64,000 nucleotides of DNA from an uncultured Pseudovibrio sp. (GTDB lineage Bacteria; Pseudomonadota; Alphaproteobacteria; Rhizobiales; Stappiaceae), in assembly GCA_947496145.1 (NCBI GenBank), contig CANMBS010000021.1:1-64000 (forward strand), in the 5' to 3' direction. Each line of letters starts with the position of its first letter. Positions within the stretch are counted from its first letter, which is position 1. A program made the translations under genes and the position numbers. Below are positions 34,460 to 42,994 of the stretch, piece by piece. Under the pieces are notes generated by a model, which did not search any database, was not told the origin of the DNA, and was given only the letters and a program-made list of their open reading frames with translations.

Positions 34460-35398
34460 TTACAGAACGCCGCGTTCCTTCATAAATGCTTTAACCTGAT
34501 CAGTCGTTGGCAAAGGCGCGACAGCACCGTAGCCCTGTGTGGTTAGTGCTGCGGCTGCATTGGCGTATTTCAGGCTGTCCTCTAAAGACGTGCCAGCAAC
34601 AACCTGAGAGAAGAATGCGCCGGAGAAACAATCGCCTGCGCCAGTTGCGTCAATGGCTTCAACAGGATTGCCAGCAACCCGCTCGCGCTCGGTTTGCGTT
34701 GCGTACATTGCGCCTTCCTTGCCAAGCTTTAGAATAACATTCTTAGAGCCAAGGTTCAGGTAGAAGTCGCAGATTTTGTCTGGGTCAGACAAACCAGTCA
34801 GCAATTCAGCTTCATCAACGCTTGGCATAATGAAGTCTACAAGACGTGCGGTTTCGTGGATGACGCCGCGAGCGCGATTCAGGTCCCACAGTTTCAGGCG
34901 CAGATTGGTGTCGAATGAGGTGAGCGTACCGCCTTCTCTGGCGATCTCGATAGCTTTGAAGACGCTGTCGCAAGAGCTGGTTGAGATGGCTTGTGTGATT
35001 GCTGTGACGTGTAAGAGTTTTGCTGCGCGAATTGCATCTGCTGGCAGTTGGTCTGGTGTGATCTGTGAGGCGGCAGAGCCTTTGCGTGCAAAGCTGAAGT
35101 GGTGTCCGTTTTCATCATGGGAGATGAAGTAGATGCCCGTTGGTGCATTAAAGTTGCGTTCAACGAGGTGTGTCTGCACGCCTTCTTTTTCCCAAAGGTC
35201 GATGAACTTATTTCCGAAAACGTCGTCGCCCAGATGAGTTAGCATGGCAACGCTTGCCCCCTGCCGCGCTGCGCAACAGGCGAAGTTTGAAGCGTCGCCG
35301 CCAAAACCAGACAAATAGTCTGGTCCTTCCCCCTTGTAATCCTTAACCTGATTGAATTCGAACAATGGCTCCCCAAAGCTGATGATTTCTGCGGTCAT
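34460..35398 (-). CDS. kdgK: PfkB-family sugar kinase, probable 2-keto-3-deoxygluconate kinase
   Basis: A 312-residue ribokinase-like enzyme. The N-terminal GGDASNFACCAARQGASVAMLTHLG and the C-terminal PfkB signature DATGAGDCFSGAFF (catalytic Asp in AGD) are intact. FDTNLRLKLW resembles the substrate loop of KDG kinases, so phosphorylation of 2-keto-3-deoxygluconate is the best guess; other ketose kinases are possible. ATG at 35398 with AGGAC upstream is preferred to an upstream in-frame start at 35440. No KDPG aldolase is adjacent. Confidence 0.82.
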   Translation of the reverse strand: MTAEIISFGEPLFEFNQVKDYKGEGPDYLSGFGGDASNFACCAARQGASVAMLTHLGDDVFGNKFIDLWEKEGVQTHLVERNFNAPTGIYFISHDENGHHFSFARKGSAASQITPDQLPADAIRAAKLLHVTAITQAISTSSCDSVFKAIEIAREGGTLTSFDTNLRLKLWDLNRARGVIHETARLVDFIMPSVDEAELLTGLSDPDKICDFYLNLGSKNVILKLGKEGAMYATQTERERVAGNPVEAIDATGAGDCFSGAFFSQVVAGTSLEDSLKYANAAAALTTQGYGAVAPLPTTDQVKAFMKERGVL

Positions 35399-35512
35399 TT
35401 TGTCCTCATTGTTCAAGGTGTAACAGCAAGCACATGTCATCCGTCGTCAGCGCCCCGCTGCCTGCCCAGTTTATCGAGCGAGGGATGCCGGTCTGGTTCA
35501 TGTGTGATGGTT

Positions 35513-35527
35513 AATTGGTGAACCATT
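35513..35527. promoter_or_regulatory. GntR/FadR-type operator, site 1
   Basis: AATTGGT-GA-ACCATT contains TGGT-N2-ACCA. It lies 115 bases upstream of the kdgK-like gene. Confidence 0.55.
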
Positions 35528-35649
35528 TTCCGATATTTCAGAGAATTAAGCAACTGCCTGCTTGCTCATTTTTGCGCCAAATTTCTTGATTTTGCTTGTA
35601 AAGTTATGAGTATTCTCCCGGGGAGTGATTTGAGTTATCTTGCTTAATT

Positions 35650-35665
35650 AATTGGTTGACCAATT
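35650..35665. promoter_or_regulatory. GntR/FadR-type operator, site 2
   Basis: AATTGGT-TG-ACCAATT, a perfect 7-bp inverted repeat containing TGGT-N2-ACCA, 120 bases upstream of the DmpA-type peptidase. Same core as site 1, so one regulator probably binds both. Confidence 0.65.
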
Positions 35666-35785
35666 TGTGAAGATTGTCGGTTTTACGCAGGATACTGTTA
35701 ATCGTTGGGCGAAGATGTTTGCAATTTGTGTCTGGAATGGGACTGATACCTGCAAGGCAATTGTGCTGGTGTGCCAGAGGTTGGA

Positions 35786-36829
35786 ATGTTGCAGGGAATT
35801 AAGATCGGGTCTTTGCCAAAAGGTGAGCGGAATACCATTTGCGATGTGCCGGGCGTTAAAGTCGGGCATGTAACACTTGCAGATGGAGACTGCCAGACCG
35901 GCGTGACAGCCATCATGACCCACTCTGAGAACCCCTTTCATCTGAGGACACGTGCGGCTTCTCACGTTCTTAACGGGTTCGGGAAGAGCGTCGGCCTGAT
36001 GCAGGTTGATGAGCTTGGAGAGTTGGAAACACCTATCCTTTTGACAAACACGCTCAGTGTCGGGGCAGTCAGCGAAGGTCTTATTCAGCATATGCTGGAG
36101 CAAACGCCTGAGATTGATCTGACAAAGAGTACCGTGAACCCGCTGGTGTTTGAGTGCAATGATGGGTTTTTGAATAAGATCAGCGCGTTTTATGTACGGC
36201 CACATCATGTTCAGAAGGCGATTGACGCTGCCTCGGAAGACTTTGAGCAGGGGGCTGTTGGTGCTGGTCGTGGCATGTCCTGCTTTGGGTTGAAGGGTGG
36301 AATCGGTAGCGCGTCCCGAAAAGTAAAACTGGGAAAGCGGGAGCATCATGTGGGTGTGCTGGTGCTTTCCAATATGGGGCGTTTGCCGGACTTCATTTTA
36401 GCGGGAAATCACGTTGGTCCGCAGATAGAAGAAAAGCTGCAAAGCGATGAGAGTGGGCCGGAAAAAGGCTCAATCATTATGATCGTGGGGAGTGATTTGC
36501 CTTTGAGTGAGCGGCAGCTTTCACGTGTTGCGAAGCGGGCCGGAGTTGGACTTGCCCGGACCGGTTCTTTTCTCGGTCATGGCAGCGGAGACATTGCCCT
36601 TGCATTTTCTACAGCCGATCCTGTGGATATGAAGAGCAGAAAACGTACGCTAACAGTGGAACAACTGGATGAGCGGCGAATTGACCGGGTGTTTCGTGCC
36701 GCAGCAGAAGCTACAGAAGAAGCTATTATAAATTCTATGATAAATGCTGAGCGTATATCAGGCCGAGATGGGAATACACGCTATCCGCTAGGGAGCTTTG
36801 GTGAGCTATTGGGGGCTGCCGATGAATAA
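35786..36829 (+). CDS. P1-family (DmpA/BapA-type) aminopeptidase
   Basis: A 347-residue Ntn-hydrolase-like peptidase. The N-terminal GERNTICDVPGVKVGHVTL is the family start. The self-cleavage and nucleophile region GRGMSCFGLKGGIGSASR carries the Gly-Ser at which DmpA and beta-peptidyl aminopeptidases split into two chains. These enzymes hydrolyse D-amino-acid amides, beta-peptides or lactam-like products. ATG at 35786 follows AGAGG; a GTG at 35771 is an alternative. No signal peptide, so cytosolic. The next gene starts inside this one, giving translational coupling. Confidence 0.85.
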   Translation: MLQGIKIGSLPKGERNTICDVPGVKVGHVTLADGDCQTGVTAIMTHSENPFHLRTRAASHVLNGFGKSVGLMQVDELGELETPILLTNTLSVGAVSEGLIQHMLEQTPEIDLTKSTVNPLVFECNDGFLNKISAFYVRPHHVQKAIDAASEDFEQGAVGAGRGMSCFGLKGGIGSASRKVKLGKREHHVGVLVLSNMGRLPDFILAGNHVGPQIEEKLQSDESGPEKGSIIMIVGSDLPLSERQLSRVAKRAGVGLARTGSFLGHGSGDIALAFSTADPVDMKSRKRTLTVEQLDERRIDRVFRAAAEATEEAIINSMINAERISGRDGNTRYPLGSFGELLGAADE

Positions 36830-37775
36830 ACAAGAAATCAAGCTTCTTGATGAAGCTTTTGCATTACCAGAAAACACAAGGTGGTCCTCCTTTGGAGAGG
36901 GACACGCCAATGAGACATGGCTTGGAGAGCTGGATGGAGAAGAACCTGTGGTTCTTCGCCGTCACAATCCAAACCGGAGAAAAGAGCAAATCCTCTCAGA
37001 ATTTCACTGTCTTGATCTGCTTCAGGATATGATTGGCTTCACCGTGCCGAAGGCGCTGTATGGAGTTAATCAGGAGCGAGCAACTGAGGTTGAGGGGGCA
37101 TATTACTCCCTGTTTGAACGGATTGATGGCAAAGTTCCGCCGCTGGACAAGCTGGAAACGTGTGTTCAGAGCGGTGAGACACTGGCAAAGCTGCATGTGA
37201 AGCTCTGGGAGGAGCGGGATGCATTTGCTTTTGCCGAAGAAGAGCGCCCAAGCGTTTCAATGGAGACTTTGAGGTCTGGTGAGGCGTTGCGGGCCGAGCT
37301 GTCCAAGATGGAAGCAGCAAAGCACATCGACGCCAGGTATTTGAGCGCTGAGTTCTGGGCTGGTGTTGAAACAAGACTTCAGGAAACGCTCTCATCGCTT
37401 GCCAGCCTGAATGAAACCAGACATCTGATTCACGGTGATTTTGGCCCGCCGAATACTCTGGTGAGCGAAAGTACCGGGGAAGTGGTTGCTATTCTGGATT
37501 GGGATGAGTGCCGCTGGGACCTGCCGGTTTATGACGTGGCTGGGGTTTATCCGTTCCTTTGTGAAATTGACCCGTCTCTGGGTGATGCGTTTGTGGATGC
37601 TTACTTCAAAGGGCTGAAAGGCTCACCACATCCGTTTGCAACACGGGAAAAAGAAGCTCGCGATTTTGGGAAGGCTGTCCAGTTTGTGGCGACTTACAAA
37701 GAATTTGAGCTGATGATTGAAAACCATCTGGACGAGCCTGAATATCTGACACAATTGCTCGCCCAGCTGGCTTGA
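36822..37775 (+). CDS. APH-type phosphotransferase
   Basis: A 317-residue small-molecule kinase of the aminoglycoside/choline/homoserine kinase fold. The catalytic loop HGDFGPPNTL (Asp as base) and the metal-binding ILDWDECRWDLPVYDVA are intact; the N-terminal lobe has VVLRRHNPN where the ATP-binding Lys/Arg is expected. Its ATG at 36822 overlaps the last eight bases of the peptidase gene (ATGAATAA), so the two proteins are likely made in fixed ratio and act in one pathway. The substrate is unknown; nothing supports antibiotic resistance in particular. Confidence 0.85.
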   Translation: MNKQEIKLLDEAFALPENTRWSSFGEGHANETWLGELDGEEPVVLRRHNPNRRKEQILSEFHCLDLLQDMIGFTVPKALYGVNQERATEVEGAYYSLFERIDGKVPPLDKLETCVQSGETLAKLHVKLWEERDAFAFAEEERPSVSMETLRSGEALRAELSKMEAAKHIDARYLSAEFWAGVETRLQETLSSLASLNETRHLIHGDFGPPNTLVSESTGEVVAILDWDECRWDLPVYDVAGVYPFLCEIDPSLGDAFVDAYFKGLKGSPHPFATREKEARDFGKAVQFVATYKEFELMIENHLDEPEYLTQLLAQLA

Positions 37776-37789
37776 TCCCTGACACTATG

Positions 37790-37819
37790 CTCTCACGGGT
37801 TTTCGTTTACCCGTGAGAG
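37790..37819. terminator. Strong hairpin overlapping the gadB stop codon
   Basis: CTCTCACGGGT and ACCCGTGAGAG form an 11-bp perfect stem with an eight-base loop. The stop and the last codons of gadB lie in the right arm. There is no clear T-tract on either strand, so it may protect or stabilise the 3' ends of the convergent messages rather than end them. Confidence 0.55.
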
Positions 37820-39183
37820 AAACTTGGGCCTGCATCAGACCATTTGATGTTGTTTTTATCCAAATAATTCAATGCTTTCTTGATGTCCAGATAGAGTTGT
37901 TCAACAGCGTCGTGAGAAACGCCGTGGCGTACCATGATGCGCTGGACCACGGTGTCCTCCATCTTTTCGGGCAACGGGTAGGATGCAATTTGCCAGCCGC
38001 TCATGCGTACACGCTCAGAAAGATCGTAGAGCGTGTAATGAGCTTTGTCAGGGTTCTTCAAACGGTAACACACGCAGGGCAGCGCACCTTTGCCATCATA
38101 GAGGATTTCCAGCTCAGGCATTTCGCCCAGCTTTCCTGCCAGATATTGCGCATTTTCTGCGCAGGCATTCTGGATTTCCCGGTAGCCGAGCCATCCCAGC
38201 CGCATGAAGTTGTAGTACTGAATAACGATCTGCCCGCCGGGACGGGAGAAGTTGAGGGCAAACGTGGGCATGTTGCCGCCCAGATAGTCCACGTTGAAGA
38301 CGAGATCTGTTGGCAGCTCTCTCTTATCACGCCAGATGATCCAGCCGACACCAAGCGGTGCAAGACCGAACTTATGGCCGGAGGCATTGATGGACTTGAT
38401 GCGGTCAAGGCGGAAATCCCAGAGCAGTTCTGGATGGAGGAACGGGGCGACGAAGCCACCGGAAGCTGCATCCACATGCACAGGCACATCCAGCCCGGTT
38501 TCAGCCTGTATCTTGTCCAGCTCGGCGCAGATGTCTTTGACGGGTTCGTAAACTCCGGTGAAGGTGACGCCGAGTGTGGGAACAACGCAGATGGTGTTTT
38601 CATCCACGTATTCGCGCAGTTGCTCCGGCTGCATGTGTAGTGCGCCTTCGCTTAAGGGAACCTGACGCAGTTCCACATCAAAATACTTGGCGAACTTGTG
38701 CCAGCACACTTGCACGGGGCCGCAGACAATATTGGGTTTGTCGACGGTTTTACTTTCTTTCTTTCTGCGTTCCCTCCATGCCCATTTGAGGGCCAGACCA
38801 CCGAGCATGGCAGCTTCAGAGGAGCCTGTGGTTGAGCAGCCGATGGTTTCTTCTGCTTCCGGAGAGTTCCATAATTGTGCGATGATGTGGACGCAGCGGG
38901 CTTCAATCTCAGCAGTTTGCGGATACTCATCCTTGTCGATCATATTCTTATCGATACAATCTGCCATGAGTTTGTGGACTTCATCCTCCACCCATGTGGT
39001 GCAGAAGGTTGCCAGATTTTGCCGTGCGTTGCCATCCAGATACAGTTCATCGCGCACCAGATTGTAGGCTTCTTCCGGTGTCATGCCTGTTTCCGGGATT
39101 TTGCATTTAGCAAGCCCTTCAACAGCTCTTGCGCTGGCGTAGACGTCCGGATCTTCGCTTGAGGCACTCTTCCACAGTGGCAT
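37807..39183 (-). CDS. gadB: Glutamate decarboxylase
   Basis: A 458-residue PLP enzyme converting glutamate to GABA with consumption of a proton. The cofactor Lys is K271 in [10 protein letters not shown], and HVDAASGG holds the Asp that contacts the pyridine ring. Length is that of bacterial GadA/GadB. The C-terminus ends SFSHG, comparable to the SFKHT end of E. coli GadB whose penultimate His plugs the active site at neutral pH, so pH-dependent activity is plausible. No glutamate/GABA antiporter gene (gadC) lies in the window. Confidence 0.93.
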   Translation of the reverse strand: MPLWKSASSEDPDVYASARAVEGLAKCKIPETGMTPEEAYNLVRDELYLDGNARQNLATFCTTWVEDEVHKLMADCIDKNMIDKDEYPQTAEIEARCVHIIAQLWNSPEAEETIGCSTTGSSEAAMLGGLALKWAWRERRKKESKTVDKPNIVCGPVQVCWHKFAKYFDVELRQVPLSEGALHMQPEQLREYVDENTICVVPTLGVTFTGVYEPVKDICAELDKIQAETGLDVPVHVDAASGGFVAPFLHPELLWDFRLDRIKSINASGHKFGLAPLGVGWIIWRDKRELPTDLVFNVDYLGGNMPTFALNFSRPGGQIVIQYYNFMRLGWLGYREIQNACAENAQYLAGKLGEMPELEILYDGKGALPCVCYRLKNPDKAHYTLYDLSERVRMSGWQIASYPLPEKMEDTVVQRIMVRHGVSHDAVEQLYLDIKKALNYLDKNNIKWSDAGPSFSHG

Positions 39184-39360
39184 AGGATGCTCCGATGCTG
39201 ATTGTTTGGCGCAACCCTAGCCAGTTTGCCTGAATCCCCCGTAAGTTTAGAGGCGTCAATTTGGAGTGTCCTGTTGACCTTTTTAAGAAAACGAGGGCGT
39301 TTCGCGTCAGCTTCGTTTATTACTCAGTCTCGTTTGAGAAGATTATTACAGGTGGACGGA

Positions 39361-40470
39361 ATGGATTGGTCTCCGCAACAAGATGATGCACTGACTGAAG
39401 TGGCGCGCTGGACACGCTCTCATGGGCCGCAGGTGTTTCGTTTGTTCGGGTATGCGGGGACGGGCAAGACCACGCTGGCACGCCATCTTGCAGAAGGTCT
39501 GGACGGAGAGGTGGCCTTTGGTGCTTTTACTGGCAAAGCTGCGCATGTTCTGCGCCAGAAAGGGTGTGCCGACGCCTCAACCATTCACTCGCTGATCTAC
39601 CGCCCAAAGGGTACCAAGAAGGATGAGGAAGACGAGGACGAAAGCCCTCAGTTTGCCATCAACCGTGACAGCCCTGCCGCCAAGGTGGACCTGATCATCA
39701 TCGATGAGTGCTCCATGGTGGATGAAGAGCTGGGTCGCGATCTGCTCTCCTTTGGCAAAAAGGTGCTGGTGCTGGGTGATCCTGCACAGTTGCCGCCCGT
39801 GCGCGGTGGTGGTTTCTTCACCGAAGCAGAGCCGGACATTATGCTCACGGAGGTGCATCGTCAGGCGAAAGATAATCCGATTGTACGTTTGTCCATGGAT
39901 ATTCGCGATGGGGAAGAGCTGGACTTTGGCCAGTATGGCGACAGCTCTGTGATCTCCCGCCGGGATATCGACAAGGATCGTATTCTTTCTTCCGATCAGG
40001 TGCTTGTGGGCACCAACAAGACGCGCCGTCTTTACAACGGGCGTATTCGTGACCTCAAAGGGTTCACCACGCAAATGCCGTCAGTTGGCGATAAGCTGGT
40101 GTGCTTGCGGAATGACAAGACCAAGGGTTTGCTCAATGGTGGCCTCTGGGAAGTCTCTCGCCTGCGTCCACCACGGGGCAACACCCTGCGGTTCGACGTG
40201 ATGTCCGAGGATGATTTCTCTAAGAAAGCGGTGAAGGTGAAAGTGCTGCCTGCCATGTTTGAAGAAGGCAGCGAACAGCTCCCTTACGCCATCCGCCGCC
40301 GCGCCGATGAGTTCGACTACGGTTACGCCCTGACCGTGCACAAATCTCAGGGCTCTCAATGGGATGATGTGGTGCTGTTCGACGAAAGCTGGGCCTTCCG
40401 CGAGCACAAAACACGCTGGCTGTATACGGCTGTAACGCGAGCGGCGCAGAAGATTACTGTGGTGCGGTGA
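39361..40470 (+). CDS. RecD-like ATP-dependent DNA helicase (UvrD/RecD superfamily 1)
   Basis: A 369-residue SF1 helicase. Walker A is GYAGTGKTT (residues about 28-36), Walker B LIIIDECSMVDE, motif III VLGDPAQLPPV, and the C-terminal UvrD_C_2 segment ALTVHKSQGSQWDDVVLFDE and AVTRA close the core. It is much shorter than RecD2 and lacks the N-terminal HhH region, so it represents the stand-alone AAA_30-type helicase. ATG at 39361 (GGTGGACGG upstream) starts right before the first helix; upstream in-frame codons look non-coding. Confidence 0.9.
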   Translation: MDWSPQQDDALTEVARWTRSHGPQVFRLFGYAGTGKTTLARHLAEGLDGEVAFGAFTGKAAHVLRQKGCADASTIHSLIYRPKGTKKDEEDEDESPQFAINRDSPAAKVDLIIIDECSMVDEELGRDLLSFGKKVLVLGDPAQLPPVRGGGFFTEAEPDIMLTEVHRQAKDNPIVRLSMDIRDGEELDFGQYGDSSVISRRDIDKDRILSSDQVLVGTNKTRRLYNGRIRDLKGFTTQMPSVGDKLVCLRNDKTKGLLNGGLWEVSRLRPPRGNTLRFDVMSEDDFSKKAVKVKVLPAMFEEGSEQLPYAIRRRADEFDYGYALTVHKSQGSQWDDVVLFDESWAFREHKTRWLYTAVTRAAQKITVVR

Positions 40471-40515
40471 GGGCTGAGGATTTGTCGCTGATTTAGCCCG
40501 ATCACAGCCTTCCGG

Positions 40516-40947
40516 TCACTGGGAGGGAAGGAGATAGTTCGACAATTCCTCCCGGGCCGCTTCAGAGAATTTTTTAGACTTGTTTGTTGTCAGGTCAATC
40601 TGGACGATTGTTGTTTTGGCTGAGGCGGCGACCTCGTTACTTTGAACGATGAGTTGCTGGAGTTCCAGTGAGCTGCTGCCAATTCTGGAGAGGCCGGTGT
40701 AGATTTGCACTTCGCCCGGCCAGAACACAGGACGCAGGAAATCCATGTTCAGATTCGCCAGAGCAAAGCCGCTGGTCGTGGTGAGCAGATTCAGGCTTTC
40801 GTGGGTGAGAAGCTCGGTGCGCCCGGTTTCCAAAAACGTGTTGAAGACAGCATTGTTGACGTGGCCCTGACTGTCCGCATCACAATAGCGCAGCTTATCT
40901 GTGGTTACCAAAGTGTATTTCTCAAAATCACTTTTTGAAAATACCAT
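40516..40947 (-). CDS. Acyl-CoA thioesterase (4HBT family)
   Basis: A 143-residue hotdog-fold protein. LRYCDADSQGHVNNAVFNTFLETGRTEL carries the YbgC/FcbC-type active-site Asp and the HVNN motif. These enzymes hydrolyse acyl-CoA thioesters in the cytoplasm; chain-length preference cannot be read. Single gene, convergent with the helicase. Confidence 0.85.
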   Translation of the reverse strand: MVFSKSDFEKYTLVTTDKLRYCDADSQGHVNNAVFNTFLETGRTELLTHESLNLLTTTSGFALANLNMDFLRPVFWPGEVQIYTGLSRIGSSSLELQQLIVQSNEVAASAKTTIVQIDLTTNKSKKFSEAAREELSNYLLPSQ

Positions 40948-41163
40948 TCCTGTATTCCAATCAATTTCGTAGCAAGCGTTGAACCTGGAGTTTGTTGATC
41001 TGCACTATAAGCAGTTTTGCGAGCAGGCGGCCTGTCCATAAGTCTGGCTGGGTAAAACCGTTTGCTCTAAAAGCTGCATGAAATTCTGATCTTGCGGATT
41101 GCATAGGTATTGCGGAGTGGGTAGGAAGCAGTAAGCGCAGTTCCAACGATAGAAGGGCCAACC

Positions 41164-41853
41164 TTGTCTGAACAGATTGAAGTCGCCGCACGAAAGCTGG
41201 CTGACCTTTTTGAAACCTCGCAGCCGCTTTTTTCTGTGGCAACCGGTTCACCAAAAGCGTTTGCGAATGGGTTGAATGAGGCGACCGCCATTATCGAAAA
41301 GCGTTTTAACGCCCTGACAGCGCTTGCTGGGTTCCTCAATGAGGAAGAGGAAAAGGGCGATGTTGCACAGGGCGCTGCTATCGATCTGTTTCAGTGTTCC
41401 GGCTTTTTCTATCTGGCACTGATGCAGTACTCCGAGAACTTACCGAACATGCTGCTGGCGGCGGGCTATGACATCTCTGTCGGACGTATGCCTCCGGTGG
41501 TCTCCAAGGCTCTGAGCCGTTTGTCCTTTTCCATGAAGAGCGCCATTGCTGCTGACCTGATGTTCATCATCCCGCACCTTGAAGTGCAGGCAGGCATTAA
41601 AGAGTTTGAAGGCAGAGCACAGATGCTGCTGGACAAGACCCTGAACCAATCCATCGCTCGCACAGGCCACGCTGTCTCCACGCTAAAGGCGAACGAGCAA
41701 CTCGACGGTTACGAGATGACCACAGAAGACGAAGCACTGCGCGCCTTGTGCAAGACCACGACTGAGCTGCTGATCAAACTGGTCAAACACTCTGCTAAAG
41801 CGCCAGAGCTGGCTCCGAGGATTGCTGAGTTTCAGGAGTTTTTGGAGGATTAA
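41164..41853 (+). CDS. Hypothetical helical protein
   Basis: A 229-residue soluble, probably all-helical protein with no recognised domain. It begins SEQIEVAARKLADLFETSQPL and contains several amphipathic helices; no signal peptide. The start is a TTG at 41164 with GAAGGGCC upstream; no ATG is available near the beginning. Codon use is like that of surrounding genes, so it is a native gene. Confidence 0.65.
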   Translation: MSEQIEVAARKLADLFETSQPLFSVATGSPKAFANGLNEATAIIEKRFNALTALAGFLNEEEEKGDVAQGAAIDLFQCSGFFYLALMQYSENLPNMLLAAGYDISVGRMPPVVSKALSRLSFSMKSAIAADLMFIIPHLEVQAGIKEFEGRAQMLLDKTLNQSIARTGHAVSTLKANEQLDGYEMTTEDEALRALCKTTTELLIKLVKHSAKAPELAPRIAEFQEFLED

Positions 41854-41934
41854 GAGGGCCGCGAAGGATGGGCTGTGAGTGGGGGGGCTATCTGCGGGGT
41901 TCTATGAATTGCTTAGGATGCGAGCAGATGAAGG

Positions 41935-42244
41935 CTAGTGTTCATCTGTTTCAGGCGGATGTGGAAGCCAATCTTCTTTGCTGTGACGTATACAGATAAT
42001 CAGGGTGTTTCGGGTCTCTTCAATACGGTAAGTTATTATGTGATTTGGGAAGGGATGGACGCGCACTGGAGGTGAAATCTCTGTGCGTTCTGGGGTACGT
42101 TTGGGGTATTTTGCCAGAAGCTTAAAATGCCTGTTCTATCTGCTGATGATATCGCTGAGCAAGAGGCTCGCCAAACTCGGCAGCGCCATGCAAGAAGATG
42201 TCAATGATATCTTCTGTGGCCTTTTGCGTTAGCTGATACGTCAT
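41935..42244 (-). pseudogene. parE: ParE/RelE-family toxin, frameshifted
   Basis: The start ATG at 42244 leads into MTYQLTQKATEDIIDIF, the N-terminus of ParE-type toxins, but the frame stops after IEQAF. Dropping one base in the four-A run (plus strand 42124-42127) restores the rest of the family: KLLAKYPKRTPERTEISPP, then RVHPFPNHIITYRIEE and IRHSKEDWLPH, ending with a TAG at 41935. So a single-base insertion inactivates the toxin. Its start overlaps the stop of the parD gene (ATGA), the standard parDE arrangement. Confidence 0.85.
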
Positions 42245-42600
42245 TCCGACTGAGCGCGATGCTGTTGTTGTGCATCCGCCAGAATGCCGGACATGGTGTC
42301 GGTTACAACACCACTCTTCAACCACTCTTCAACCCCTCGTCGACCATTTTCTGCATTTGGGTGATCTTCGAAAGGCGGTCCTGATCTTTACGAATAAGGT
42401 CGCGCACATAAAGCGTATCTCTGAAAAGTGGACACCGGTTTTCAGATAAAGATACGCAAAAACAAAACTAAAGCAGATCAAGCGTTTCAGCTTAAACGCG
42501 AACTGCTTTAGTCACTGGCATTGCCATAACGCCCACCTTTTGCCCGTTGCTCAACCCAGTCTTTCATCGGCGTTGGCAGAGATACATTTATTGTTGCCAT
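42241..42600 (-). pseudogene. parD: ParD-family antitoxin, disrupted by a repeat element and a tandem duplication
   Basis: ATG at 42600 has a strong AGGAGG. The frame reads MATINVSLPTPMKDWVEQRA...GNASD, then meets the 100-bp repeat element (42409-42510). Beyond it the gene resumes as YVRDLIRKDQDRLSKITQMQ. Removing the element with one TA restores S-D-Y-V-R-D in frame. A second lesion follows: an 11-bp tandem duplication (CCACTCTTCAA at 42311-42321 and 42322-42332); dropping one copy restores the frame to a stop overlapping parE. Ribbon-helix-helix antitoxin in origin, now dead. Confidence 0.88.
42409..42510 (-). repeat. MITE-like palindromic element, copy B (inside parD)
   Basis: Inverted orientation relative to copy A (17384-17486), about 97 percent identical: one indel and two substitutions. 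Flanked by TA on both sides, and the host gene is restored by removing one TA plus the element, which is direct evidence for insertion with a TA target-site duplication. Confidence 0.9.
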
Positions 42601-42994
42601 AGTGGGCCTCCTGTAGGGGCCGTTTGGCGTAATTTGGCAAATATTGTCAATTTGAGCAGTAATGGCTGTTGACCAGAGCACTGCAGTGTGTGTTCCGTTA
42701 CCGTGTTGGCGAGTTCGATCAAGTGCAAAGCTCAGCGGCTTTTCATGGTAACTTCTATTAAGGTGATGAGGATTGCTGTGGTGGGGTGAGGTAAATGTAG
42801 CATAGGTGCTGTTGCGGGAGAGAAGCTATTTATCGTCTAGGCGAATGTGTGGTAATATCAATAACGGTTATAGCTAAATTTTATGTAATTGTAGTGGTAT
42901 AAATTCTCCATTAAAATGCGAATATTAATTGGGGTATACCTGCTTGTATTAGGGCTAATGGCTATTTTATAATACAGTTTGAAAGAGTTACCAA
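42601..42994. other. AT-rich gene-free stretch
   Basis: Upstream region of the dead parD gene and then increasingly AT-rich sequence leading to the gene at 42995. No gene or clear repeat is seen. Confidence 0.4.

Noticed and set aside
36822-37775. Aminoglycoside resistance gene
   Set aside because: The fold is shared by many small-molecule kinases, and operon coupling to a peptidase points to metabolism.
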